NCBI RefSeq assembly: GCF_009760915.1
Contig: NZ_VIDQ01000071.1
Span: 1-39,249 of the forward strand
Source: Azohydromonas aeria
GTDB lineage: Bacteria; Pseudomonadota; Gammaproteobacteria; Burkholderiales; Burkholderiaceae_C
Reading direction: 5' to 3'
Length of the DNA: 39,249 nucleotides
The notes under the pieces are model-generated. The model had not been told where the DNA came from and did not search any database. It saw only the letters and a list, made by a program, of their open reading frames with translations. Below, piece after piece: positions 19,942-26,692 of this stretch (position 1 is its first letter; every line of letters starts with the position of its first letter). The translations under genes and the position numbers were made by a program.

Positions 19942-20600
19942 CGGGGCACCTCCTGCGGCTCGCCGCGGCTTGCAGCGCCCGCCATGTCCACCACGGGGCC
20001 ACCACCAGGCGCAGGGGCGGGCAATAGTCCGTTTGTCACGCCGGCTGGTTCTTTCGTGCGCGCAGGCGAGGGGGCCGGGCTGGCGCCGTTGTTCACCTGC
20101 TGCGGCCCGTGCGCCACGTTGGTCTGACGCACGAAGGCCACGGCGCGCGGGTTCTTCACCTCGGCCAGCGTCTCCAGCGTCGCGCGGCACTGCGCCTGCG
20201 CCTTGAGCGCCATGCGCATGTACGTCTCGGTGGCGTCGAGGTATTCGCCCATGTTCAAGCCGGCCCGCCGCGCCATCTCGCAGAACAGCGCGTTGAGCGT
20301 GGCGGCCTGAGACATCAGCATGTCCTCGACCGGCTTGAGGTCGCCACCGTGCACGGTGTCGGCCCGGGTTCGCAGCGCCTTCAGGCTCTCGGTTAGGCCC
20401 AGCTCGCCCGTGATCGGCTTGGAGAAGCTCGCCAGGATTGCCGCGTTCGCCACCATCCCATCGGCGGCCAGGTCGGCGCGCAGCTGCTCCATGGGCTTCT
20501 TGCCGTCGTCCTCGACGCGCAGCGTGTTGCGCTTGTCGGCGTCCGTCGCCGGTGCCGGGGCGGGCGTGGCGGCCTTCTTGGTCCGGGTCTTGGTCGTCAT
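19938..20600 (-). CDS. Hypothetical island protein, 220 aa
   Basis: A soluble protein starting MTTKTRTKKAATPAPAPATD, a basic and Ala/Pro-rich lead, followed by an all-helical middle (GMVANAAILASFSKPITGEL, MLMSQAATLNALFCEMARRA, ALKAQAQCRATLETLAEVKN) and a Pro/Ala-rich tail. The ATG overlaps the SSB stop by four bases (ATGA) and its own stop overlaps the next GTG. Proteins of this kind recur in integrative elements and phages of Burkholderiales without known function. The location between ssb and a small basic protein suggests a DNA-associated role in replication or partition, but I see no defined motif. Confidence 0.7.
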   Translation of the reverse strand: MTTKTRTKKAATPAPAPATDADKRNTLRVEDDGKKPMEQLRADLAADGMVANAAILASFSKPITGELGLTESLKALRTRADTVHGGDLKPVEDMLMSQAATLNALFCEMARRAGLNMGEYLDATETYMRMALKAQAQCRATLETLAEVKNPRAVAFVRQTNVAHGPQQVNNGASPAPSPARTKEPAGVTNGLLPAPAPGGGPVVDMAGAASRGEPQEVPR

Positions 20601-21040
20601 GCGCAGCCTCCTTGCAGCCAGGTGTCGTCCTCGGGGAAGTCGGCTTGCGCCAGCGTGCGCTGCGGCCAGGTCGGCGGCGGCCCGTCCCTGCGCTGCTGCT
20701 GGTGTTGCTCACCAGCGGCGGCCACGGCCTCGCGCTTGCGCTTCAGGTGGTAGGTCGTGAGCACCTGCGCGGCCACTAGGTCGAGCGCCGGGCGCGCGTT
20801 GCCCTCCTTGTCGGTCCATGCCTTCGGCGTCAGCGTGCCGGCCAGGCTTACCGCGTCACCGTCGCCCAGCGCCAGCAGCGCGGCCTGTGCCGACTCACTG
20901 AAGGCCAGCACGTTGATGAACACGCCTTCGCCGTCGCCGGCCGCGGCGCGTACCTTTGCCGTCACGAAGCCTCGACCGCTCTTGCCGGTGCGCTGCTCGG
21001 GCCGGCCGTACACCTTCCCTGCAATCAGTCCCTCGATCAC
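20597..21040 (-). CDS. ssb: Single-stranded DNA-binding protein (island)
   Basis: A 147-residue OB-fold protein. GTG 21040 is supported by AAGGAG eight bases upstream and by a GTGA overlap with the upstream stop. VIEGLIAGKVYGRPEQR, FVTAKVRAA, VFINVLAFSESAQAALLAL and GDAVSLAGTLTPKAWTDKEG reproduce the beta-strand pattern of SSB, followed by LDLVAAQVL. The tail is Gln-rich (HQQQRRDG) but ends LQGGCA rather than the acidic DDDIPF tip used by host SSB to recruit partners, so it may not bind host repair proteins. It probably coats single-stranded DNA during replication of the element together with the CHC2 and DUF3987 proteins. Confidence 0.75.
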   Translation of the reverse strand: MIEGLIAGKVYGRPEQRTGKSGRGFVTAKVRAAAGDGEGVFINVLAFSESAQAALLALGDGDAVSLAGTLTPKAWTDKEGNARPALDLVAAQVLTTYHLKRKREAVAAAGEQHQQQRRDGPPPTWPQRTLAQADFPEDDTWLQGGCA

Positions 21041-21657
21041 GTCCGCTCTCCTTCCACGATGCCCCGCGCAGGCCAGGAATCGGCCCATGGCGCGCCTTCC
21101 GTTGCGTGCCCATGCATCGGCCCTGCCTCGGGCCGCCGCGCCTTCCTGAAGCCCGCGCACCGCTGCGGCAGCTCATGCCAGCCCGCGGCCAGCTCGAAGC
21201 CCACCAGCCCAGCCGCCATGTGATTGCGGCAGCGCCCGGGGCGCCAGTGCCCGCAGTCCACGCACAGCACCAGGCCGGCCCCGTCATCGCCGGTCAGCAC
21301 CGCGCCGCGGTCGGTCGGCGTCCCCGGCTGTCCACGCCAAGCCACCGGCCCAGCCCGCCAGGCGCTGCAGCTCGCGCCGCCATCGGCCACCGTGTCGCAG
21401 AACACCACCGGGCCAGCGGCCACCGGATCGCCGCACACGCCGGCCCGGGTCCGGTGCGCACAGGTGGCGCAGCTCGCCGGGGTGGGGACAGCGGGCGCCT
21501 GATCGTTAGCGGCCCTCGTTTTCACGAAAGCGCCCGGGTCGGGTACTGCCAAAACTGCCAAAAGGGGGGCGTCGGGAGCTTTTGGCGGTTTTGTCAGTAC
21601 CGCCCCCGGGCGCTTTTGAGAATTCGCGGCCTGTGCCGCGTCCATCCAGCGGCCCAT
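21037..21657 (-). CDS. Cys-rich probable zinc-binding island protein
   Basis: A 206-residue protein whose ATG 21657 shares one base with the stop of the DUF3987 gene (TGATG). The first 80 residues are low in structure (RPGAVLTKPPKAPDAPLL). The rest holds nine cysteines in two groups: SCATCAHRTRAGVC with FCDT and SCSAW, and LCVDCGHWRPGRC with RCAGF. The paired CxxC spacing suggests two zinc ribbons or knuckles. The second group begins near residue 140. No enzyme motif is visible. Position inside the replication cluster suggests nucleic-acid binding; this is inference. An iron-sulfur cluster is the alternative. Confidence 0.65.
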   Translation of the reverse strand: MGRWMDAAQAANSQKRPGAVLTKPPKAPDAPLLAVLAVPDPGAFVKTRAANDQAPAVPTPASCATCAHRTRAGVCGDPVAAGPVVFCDTVADGGASCSAWRAGPVAWRGQPGTPTDRGAVLTGDDGAGLVLCVDCGHWRPGRCRNHMAAGLVGFELAAGWHELPQRCAGFRKARRPEAGPMHGHATEGAPWADSWPARGIVEGERT

Positions 21658-23234
21658 CAGCGGCGCCCCCGGCTGTAAACCACCTGCGGCCGGCCGCCCG
21701 TGTCCACCGTCAGCTCGGACAGGTGCCGGTGCGCGGCCAGCATGTCCAGCGCCTCGGCCACCAAGTCGCGGTCTGTCAGGCCGGACCACGCAGCCCGGTA
21801 CACGTCGCGCGCTGTGAAGCCGGCCGCGTCGAGCTTGCCCGCGTCGAGCTTATGCAGGATGGCCCGTGCCGCCTGCACTGTGGCCTGTGCACCGCTGGCG
21901 TAGGCGCGCATCAGGTGACTCTCGAAGTAGCCCGCCAGGTCCAGCGCGCGCGCTGTCGCCTGCAGCCCCACCGCGCCCGCGCCCTCATCGGCTACATGCA
22001 GCGCCAGCGCCAGCGCCGGGACGTGCTTGCGGAACTTGGACAGCGCCGCTTCCACCGCGGGCGCCGTGTCGTTACCGCGCAGCTTGCGTTCCAGCTCGCC
22101 GCGCCATTGCAGGAACAGCTCTCGCGCCTCATCCGTGAAGCGGACGAAGGGCAGGCCCTCGGGCTCGCCGCGAAAGTCCGTGTCCTGCTGGGCGTCCATG
22201 TCCTGCGGCTGCAGGCCCTCGATGCGGTCAAACAGCGCATGAACCGCGCGCCGGGCGCTGCTGTCTGGCGCCGTGTCGGCGTCGCGCCACTCGCCGGGCT
22301 GGTCCGGCCAGCAGATCAGGAACCGCTGCAGTAGTCCGTCATCCCCAGCGCCGCCGCGCTGCGCCGTCCGGATAAACTGCGCCAGCGGGCCGGGCTGGAT
22401 CGCGCCCACGATGGAAAGCCGCGCATCCGGAATCGTCACGGTGCCGCGTCCGATGCGGTCGAAGGTGTACCGGCCTCCGCTCCAGGCTTGCAGGTAGAAG
22501 GCGCGCGCCGTGGCGTTGTCCTCCTTGCCCAACGCCACCAGCAGGCCGCGCAGCTCATCGCGCAGCAGCAGCACGCCGTCAGGGTTCTCCGCTAGCACCG
22601 CGCCCAGCGCCTCATAGGTCAAGTCATTGACCAGGAAGCGGCGGCGCGCCGGCCGCTGCAGATCGGAAGCGGCCAGCAGGTGCGCTACGTCCGCGCCTGG
22701 GTTCCTCTTCAGCAGCCCCTCGGCCTGCTTGATGTTGACCTTGGCGCGCAGCTCCTCAGCCCGCTGTTGGGCCTCGAAGTCGGCCAGCGCCGCGCCGTGC
22801 TGTTCCCCGGCTTGTGCCTCCAGGCGGGCCAGCGGCGCCAGCGCCTGCGCCATCGCCGGGGACTTCATCACGCCAGGCCGGCCCACGATCAGGCCCCACA
22901 GGTTGCCCCGCTCAGTCCAGTCAGTGCGCGCCTGCGGTTTGAAGGTGAGCTTGCGGCCCACCATGGACGCCACCGCCACTAGCAGCGGCACGGCCACGAA
23001 GTCGGGCGGGCATTGCATGCGCTCGCCCACGTCCAGCACCCATGGCCGGATTGCGTCAGGCAGCGCCTCGAAGGGCAGCGCTTGCACAGGCAGCAGCTCG
23101 GATGGCAGCGGCAGCGGGCTGGCTTTGGTGTCCACCGCATCAGGTTTGATGCGCAGCACAGGCGCCGGGCCGACGGCCAGTCGTGAATCCAGCACCGCCG
23201 CGGCCTGCTCTCGTTGTTGATGGCTCAAGCGCAT
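21657..23234 (-). CDS. DUF3987 / YfjI-type helicase-like protein
   Basis: A 525-residue protein of the DUF3987 family found in prophages and integrative elements. A conserved lead (LPDAIRPWVLDVGERMQCPPDF) precedes a P-loop-like motif, GRPGVMKSP at about 118-126, and a Walker-B-like VLLLRDEL with DE at 226-227. WSGGRYTFDRIGRGTVTI and LSIVGAIQPGPL are typical of the family, which is thought to act as a replicative helicase or primase-helicase partner. The C-terminal 90 residues (RAILHKLDAGKLDAAGFTAR) resemble a winged-helix. It overlaps the CHC2 gene by ten bases. Together they look like a split primase-helicase for autonomous replication of the element. Confidence 0.85.
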   Translation of the reverse strand: MRLSHQQREQAAAVLDSRLAVGPAPVLRIKPDAVDTKASPLPLPSELLPVQALPFEALPDAIRPWVLDVGERMQCPPDFVAVPLLVAVASMVGRKLTFKPQARTDWTERGNLWGLIVGRPGVMKSPAMAQALAPLARLEAQAGEQHGAALADFEAQQRAEELRAKVNIKQAEGLLKRNPGADVAHLLAASDLQRPARRRFLVNDLTYEALGAVLAENPDGVLLLRDELRGLLVALGKEDNATARAFYLQAWSGGRYTFDRIGRGTVTIPDARLSIVGAIQPGPLAQFIRTAQRGGAGDDGLLQRFLICWPDQPGEWRDADTAPDSSARRAVHALFDRIEGLQPQDMDAQQDTDFRGEPEGLPFVRFTDEARELFLQWRGELERKLRGNDTAPAVEAALSKFRKHVPALALALHVADEGAGAVGLQATARALDLAGYFESHLMRAYASGAQATVQAARAILHKLDAGKLDAAGFTARDVYRAAWSGLTDRDLVAEALDMLAAHRHLSELTVDTGGRPQVVYSRGRR

Positions 23235-23698
23235 AACAGCACTCCTTCGGCCAGCAGGTTGATGCGGCCCGCGGCCAGCGTCAGGCGCTGCCGGTCGTTA
23301 TCGGTCAGCGCCACGCCTTGCGCCAGGTTGCCCGCTGCTACGGCCACCGTTAGCGCCTCGAAGGCCAGCACCTCCAATGCCATGCGAGGCGACAGGCCGG
23401 CAGGCTTTGCAGGGCTGCGGTGCGGCTTGTTGCCCTCCACGTAGGCGCCCAACTCGCGCGCAGCTTCCACGAACTCCAGGCCTCGGGCTTGCATGTGGAA
23501 GGCCAGCACGTCGCCGCCATGGGCCCCACAGGCCATGCAGCACCAGCCGCCGGACTCGGTGTTGATGCGCAGGCTGTCGCTGCCGCCGTGGAAGTCGCAG
23601 CGTGCCGTGCGCCACTTGCCGCGGCCTATGAGCACCAAGCCTTGCCCCTCGAAGTAGTCAGCGGGATCAGGCAGGCGGTCCCGGATGAATTCACCCAT
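23225..23698 (-). CDS. CHC2 zinc-finger primase-like protein
   Basis: A 157-residue protein with a DnaG-type zinc finger: C34-x2-H37 in ARCDFHGG and C54-x2-C57 in WCCMACGAHGGD, then VLAFHMQARGLEFVEAARELG, the usual helix after the finger. The TOPRIM catalytic domain of DnaG is absent, so on its own it can recognise template DNA but probably not make primers. It ends in a helical segment rich in Ala and Leu. The stop overlaps the DUF3987 start, so the two proteins are made together and may form one enzyme. A ribosome-binding site is not obvious, since the start lies within the end of the small upstream gene. Confidence 0.85.
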   Translation of the reverse strand: MGEFIRDRLPDPADYFEGQGLVLIGRGKWRTARCDFHGGSDSLRINTESGGWCCMACGAHGGDVLAFHMQARGLEFVEAARELGAYVEGNKPHRSPAKPAGLSPRMALEVLAFEALTVAVAAGNLAQGVALTDNDRQRLTLAAGRINLLAEGVLLCA

Positions 23699-23891
23699 GG
23701 CGCCACCCCCTCACACGCTGCAGGACGTTGCGTATCTCGCTGAGGGCTTGTCGCGGCTGGCGCTGGTGTCCGGGTTGTCGGGCTGGCTTGGCGTCCGCAA
23801 AATGGCGCTGTTGTCGTTGTTGATCCTTGGAGCCTCGAACCGTTGCCGCGGTCGGGGCTCCGCCGCTTCTAGGGCGTTGCTGCTTCAGCAT
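23691..23891 (-). CDS. Small basic island protein, 66 aa
   Basis: ATG 23891 has AGAGAGG six bases upstream; GTG 23897 is a second option. The product is Gln/Arg-rich (QQRPRSGGAPTAA, KDQQRQQRHFADAKP) and very basic, with a C-terminal helix ALSEIRNVLQRVRGW. It begins 10 bases after the alpA stop and its own stop overlaps the CHC2 start by eight bases, so it is probably translated within the operon. No family is recognised. The composition could be that of a disordered DNA- or RNA-binding peptide, or the frame could merely keep ribosomes moving to the CHC2 gene. Confidence 0.45.
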   Translation of the reverse strand: MLKQQRPRSGGAPTAATVRGSKDQQRQQRHFADAKPARQPGHQRQPRQALSEIRNVLQRVRGWRHG

Positions 23892-23901
23892 CAGCACCTC
23901 T

Positions 23902-24186
23902 CTAGGCGGCTTTGGCCTGTGCGGCTTGCTTACGAAGCCAGGCGGTCACGTCCGCTGCCCTCCACCGGGTGCAGCGTGCGCCCATGCGGATCGGCTGCGG
24001 GAAGTCGCCGGATAGCTTGCGGTAGATACTCGAAGTGGACAGGCCTGTGATGGCAACAACGGTCTGCAACGTCAGCAGGGCGTCTGGATTCTCTGCGGCC
24101 TGTATGGGTTGACGATGCTGGTGCGGCTTAAGCGACGCTACATAGGAAGGCTTAGGATGCATTGAGGCCTCATGGGTAAAAGACAT
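23902..24186 (-). CDS. alpA: AlpA-family transcriptional regulator
   Basis: A 94-residue protein with a winged/MerR-like helix-turn-helix typical of AlpA: LLTLQTVVAITGLSTSSIYR is the helix-turn-helix, and FPQPIRMGARCTRWRAADV plus AWLRKQ complete the signature. The first 35 residues are a polar extension; a second ATG at 24162 may be the actual start. AlpA proteins in P4-like elements activate excision or early genes by binding near the integrase and primase promoters. The upstream 60-base gap holds an inverted repeat TTCGC (24241-24245) and GCGAA (24254-24258) that might be an operator. It heads the replication operon. Confidence 0.88.
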   Translation of the reverse strand: MSFTHEASMHPKPSYVASLKPHQHRQPIQAAENPDALLTLQTVVAITGLSTSSIYRKLSGDFPQPIRMGARCTRWRAADVTAWLRKQAAQAKAA

Positions 24187-24244
24187 GAAGCCATGTTCGG
24201 GACTTTTACATTCCGAAATTCATGCGAATAAGAAGCGACTTTCG

Positions 24245-24976
24245 CTAGGGTTTGCGAATACTCCGCCGATACCGTGCAAGCATCTTTTGAAGGTTGCTCA
24301 CCTCCCGATCAACTTCAATCCCTACGGTGCGCCTGTTATGCGCAAGCCGCTTTGCCACAACCCACTCGCGCAGAATCCCACGGTCAGACTTCGCTGGCGC
24401 GCGATGCTCGGCCGCAAGCCTGTGATGATCAGCCACAAGCCCATATATTTCGGCGCCTGAGATTCCCCATGTTGATGGCCGCCCCGGGCGCTTGCGCAGC
24501 TTCATCTTGATCCCGGCCAACGCAGCTAGTGGGTTCAAGCCTGCTGTGTTTGTGATGGGTTTGGCTGGGCGGCCAATGCGCGGGTGCAAGGCAGCTTGCC
24601 TGTAGTCGTGCGCCCATTTGTCGTTGAACACTGCCAATTCCTGCAGGGTGTCCAGTAAGCAGAACAACTCAGCTGCCATCCCCTCAAAGAGGTCGGGATG
24701 CTTTGGAGCTTCGGGTGCAGGATCGTTCTCCGCTTGGAATTCGGCCTGCCACCGCGCCCTTGCCGCTCTAGCTACTGCTTTAGCGAATGGGCTGCCATCA
24801 GGCAGCTCGGGCGGTTCCGCTGGCCTCCAGTCCTCCCTATTGATTCCTGCGCTTAAACACTGCAACGAGCGTTCTGCCAGCCATCGCAGTTCTGCCGCCA
24901 CGGTGGCGCGTTCTGTAGCTAGCAGTTTCCATGCAATAGCTGGAATCCTGCTGGTGCCTTTTTCCCCATTTCCCAT
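24245..24976 (-). CDS. Hypothetical protein in the C4 RNA-controlled (icd/ant) position
   Basis: A 243-residue soluble protein read from ATG 24976. It begins MGNGEKGTSRIPAIAWKLLA, a start shared in style with phage Ash/Icd-like proteins, followed by helical segments (ATVAAELRWLAERSLQCL, AELFCLLDTLQELAVF) and a basic C-terminal part (KMKLRKRPGRPS, QKMLARYRRSIRKP). No enzyme motif is visible. The gene directly follows the C4-type RNA, the place held by icd and ant in phage P1, so its translation is probably the target of that RNA. The frame is also open upstream across the C4 region (SDGRTTGFPCPAGAAF), which some annotations would include as an N-terminal extension. The sequence is less GC-rich than neighbouring genes. 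Confidence 0.65.
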   Translation of the reverse strand: MGNGEKGTSRIPAIAWKLLATERATVAAELRWLAERSLQCLSAGINREDWRPAEPPELPDGSPFAKAVARAARARWQAEFQAENDPAPEAPKHPDLFEGMAAELFCLLDTLQELAVFNDKWAHDYRQAALHPRIGRPAKPITNTAGLNPLAALAGIKMKLRKRPGRPSTWGISGAEIYGLVADHHRLAAEHRAPAKSDRGILREWVVAKRLAHNRRTVGIEVDREVSNLQKMLARYRRSIRKP

Positions 24977-24988
24977 GTTTGCGCGCCC

Positions 24989-25006
24989 CCTCCGGCGCCA
25001 CCCTTG
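24989..25006 (-). promoter_or_regulatory. Probable C4 antisense target at the start of the downstream gene
   Basis: CAAGGG (25006-25001) can pair with CCCTTG in the C4 hairpin loop, and CGGAG within 24995-24989 can pair with CTCCG of C4. The second block is Shine-Dalgarno-like (GGAGGGGG) and lies about 13 bases before ATG 24976, so pairing would hide the ribosome-binding region. Confidence 0.5.
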
Positions 25007-25012
25007 AGAGAA

Positions 25013-25069
25013 GGCCGCGCCAGCCGGGCAAGGGAACCCGGTTGTCCTCCCGTCGGAGTAGGCGCGGCC
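25013..25069 (-). ncRNA. c4: C4-type antisense RNA
   Basis: An outer 9-bp stem, GGCCGCGCC and GGCGCGGCC (25061-25069 and 25013-25021), encloses two small hairpins read on the minus strand: CTCC-GACG-GGAG and CCGGG-TTCCCTTG-CCCGG. This three-way junction and the sequences ACTCCGACGGGAGGAC and GGTTCCCTTGCCCGG match my recollection of the C4 antisense RNA of phages P1/P7 and its prophage relatives. In P1, C4 pairs near the icd ribosome-binding site and so silences icd-ant. Here it lies between the integrase stop and the ORF at 24976, in the same direction, as in P1. Confidence 0.78.
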
Positions 25070-25079
25070 GGAACTCAAC

Positions 25080-26327
25080 TCAGGCAGCCCGCAGCGGCAC
25101 CACCTTGGCGCCTTCGCGCAGCCGGTCCAAGTAGTCGGCCCATGCCTGCATCGTTTGCCGGCGCTGGTCCATGAACTCGGCCCGGTCATAGGCCATGCCC
25201 AGCGGCCCCGTCTTGCCGTGCGCAAGCTGGGCCTCCACCACGTCAGCTGGGATGCCCGGCAGCCGCTCAGCAATGAGAGTGCGCGCCATGGCCCGGAAGC
25301 CGTGGACGGTCTGTTCCTCGTTGCTGTAGCCCAGCCGGCGCAGGGCGTTCCTCATGGTGTTGTCGCTCATGGGCCGCTGCGCACTCAGCAGGGAAGGGAA
25401 CACGTAGGGGCCACGGTGCGCGCTCAGCGGCTGCATCTCGGCCAGCAGCGCCAGCGCCTGCCGGGACAGCGGCACCAGATGCGGCCGGCCGTTGGCCTTG
25501 GCGTGCTTACGCCGCTTCATCGCCGCGGCCGGGATGGTCCACAGCGCCGCCTCCATGTCGATGTGCGCCCACTCCATGCACCGGATGTTCCCCGGCCGCT
25601 GGAACAGCAGCGCGGCCAGCAGCAGCGCCGCGCGCGTGGCGGGCTGCCCGCCGTAGCCGTCAATGTCGCGCAGCAGCTCGCCCACCTTCGCCGGCTCCAG
25701 GATCGCGGCCATGTGGCGCACCTGCACCGGCTTCAGCGTGCCGGCCAGCGCCGCGGCCGGGTTGCTCTCGCACCGCCCGGTGGCGATGCCGTGTTTGAAC
25801 ACCTGGCCTGCGAACTCGCGCAGGTCGTGCGCCAGTTGCATTGCGCCGCGGGCCTGCACCTTGGTGAGCACCGCGCGCAGGGCAGGGGCCTTGATCTTGT
25901 CGAGCGGCAGCGTCCCCAGCGCGGGGAACAGGTCTTTCTCACTGCAGCGCAGCCACTGGCGGGCGTGGCTGTCGCTCCAGCCCTCGCGCTTCGTGGCGTG
26001 GAATTCGCGCGCCACCGCTTCGAAGGTCGTTGCGTTGCTCTCGGCCGCCGTCGCCTTGTCGGCCTGGCGCTTCTGCACGGGATTGGTCCCGGCCTTGTGC
26101 AGCTTGCGCGCCTCATCGCGGGCCGCGCGCGCTGCCTTCAGCCCCACCTCGGGATAGCTGCCCAGCGCCAGCCGGGATTCCTTCTTTCCGTCCGGGTAGA
26201 ACTTCCAGAACCACCGCTTCCCGCCGCTGCGCGCCACCTCCAAATAAAGACCGCCGCTGTCGGCTAAGCGGGCGCGCGGCTTGTCAGGCGGGCAGGTGGC
26301 ATTGCGGCAATCAGCGTCGGTCAGCAT
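25080..26327 (-). CDS. int: P4-type tyrosine integrase
   Basis: A 415-residue site-specific recombinase. The N-terminal DUF4102 arm-binding domain shows the lead LADSGGLYLEVARSGGKRWFW and RLALGSYPEVGLKAAR; a core-binding SAM-like domain follows at about 100-195. The catalytic set is complete: Arg244 in FQRPGNIRCMEW, Lys in the beta-hairpin region near 270-278, His342-x-x-Arg345 in VHGFRAMAR, His370 in AQLAHGK and Tyr380 in GMAYDRAEF. It is the gene next to tRNA-Arg, 215 bases from the tRNA 3' end, the standard layout for tRNA-targeting integrases. The arm-type repeats lie immediately upstream of its start, so it may repress its own promoter. Confidence 0.95.
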   Translation of the reverse strand: MLTDADCRNATCPPDKPRARLADSGGLYLEVARSGGKRWFWKFYPDGKKESRLALGSYPEVGLKAARAARDEARKLHKAGTNPVQKRQADKATAAESNATTFEAVAREFHATKREGWSDSHARQWLRCSEKDLFPALGTLPLDKIKAPALRAVLTKVQARGAMQLAHDLREFAGQVFKHGIATGRCESNPAAALAGTLKPVQVRHMAAILEPAKVGELLRDIDGYGGQPATRAALLLAALLFQRPGNIRCMEWAHIDMEAALWTIPAAAMKRRKHAKANGRPHLVPLSRQALALLAEMQPLSAHRGPYVFPSLLSAQRPMSDNTMRNALRRLGYSNEEQTVHGFRAMARTLIAERLPGIPADVVEAQLAHGKTGPLGMAYDRAEFMDQRRQTMQAWADYLDRLREGAKVVPLRAA

Positions 26328-26332
26328 GGTCC

Positions 26333-26431
26333 GTTCCCCTACTTTGTCCCTGCAGCGGTCGGCCGTGTCCCGGCTGTTCCCCTACTTTTGTCCCTAGTCC
26401 GGGGCCTGTTCCCCTACTTGTTCCCCTACTT
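26333..26431. repeat. Right-end arm-type repeats, four copies
   Basis: GTTCCCCTACTT occurs at 26333, 26376, 26408 and 26420. The last two are head to tail with 12-base spacing, as at the left end of the element. The copies fill the region between the integrase start and tRNA-Arg and are the best candidates for integrase arm sites; they may also overlap the int promoter. Confidence 0.6.
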
Positions 26432-26469
26432 GGGACGCGCTGCATGGGGTCATTGTGGGGCAACGTGAC

Positions 26470-26509
26470 AAGAAAAAGGCCCCTAAGCTGTTGATCTGCT
26501 TAGGGGCCT
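26470..26509 (-). terminator. Intrinsic terminator of tRNA-Arg
   Basis: AGGCCCCTAAGC (26477-26488) and GCTTAGGGGCCT (26498-26509) form a perfect 12-bp stem with a 9-base loop, followed on the minus strand by TTTTTCTT. It ends transcription coming from tRNA-Arg and shields the integrase region. Its sequence recurs imperfectly at 18805-18831. Confidence 0.85.
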
Positions 26510-26541
26510 GAGAGCTTGTGAACCGTCCTGAAAGCCTAGAG

Positions 26542-26616
26542 TGGTCCCGCCGACAGGAATCGAACCTGTATTTGCCGCTTAGGAGGCGGCCGTTCTATCC
26601 ATTGAACTACGGCGAG
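26542..26616 (-). tRNA. tRNA-Arg (anticodon CCU)
   Basis: The 75-base cloverleaf folds completely: acceptor CTCGCCG with CGGCGGG (one G-U pair), D stem GTTC/GAAC, anticodon stem GCCGC/GCGGC around CTCCTAA, T stem ACAGG/CCTGT around TTCGATT, discriminator A and an encoded CCA. The CCT anticodon reads AGG. Its 3' end faces the integrase gene and is the presumed integration target of the island. Confidence 0.95.
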
Positions 26617-26646
26617 GGACGGACAGCGGGGGCGATTCTCGCACGG

Positions 26647-26667
26647 CGCGCCGGGGGCTCCGGCGCG
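26647..26667 (-). terminator. Hairpin after the VWA gene
   Basis: CGCGCCGG and CCGGCGCG make a perfect 8-bp stem with a GGGCT loop, 26 bases beyond the VWA stop. No T-run follows, so termination would be weak. It separates the VWA operon from tRNA-Arg on the same strand; GAGAAT further on is a possible -10 element for the tRNA. Confidence 0.4.
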
Positions 26668-26692
26668 GGGCGCTGCGGCCGGCTTCAGCGGC

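Larger units (their letters stand above)
18781..26541. mobile_element. Satellite-like integrative element at tRNA-Arg
   Basis: This 7.7-kb block lies between an imperfect copy of the tRNA-Arg 3' end and the tRNA itself. Its genes are a P4-type integrase next to the tRNA, C4-type antisense RNA, an icd-position ORF, AlpA, a CHC2 primase fragment, a DUF3987 helicase-like protein, a Cys-rich protein, SSB, two hypothetical proteins and two small membrane proteins, nearly all with overlapping ends and all leftward. Tandem GTTCCCCTACTT repeats mark both ends. Structural phage genes, terminase, relaxase and conjugation genes are absent. This composition fits a phage satellite (P4/PICI-like) or a minimal integrative plasmid-like element; boundaries are inferred, not proven. 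Confidence 0.8.

Noticed and set aside
18781..26541. Complete prophage or conjugative element
   Set aside because: No capsid, tail, portal, terminase, lysis, relaxase or type IV secretion gene is present in the interval.
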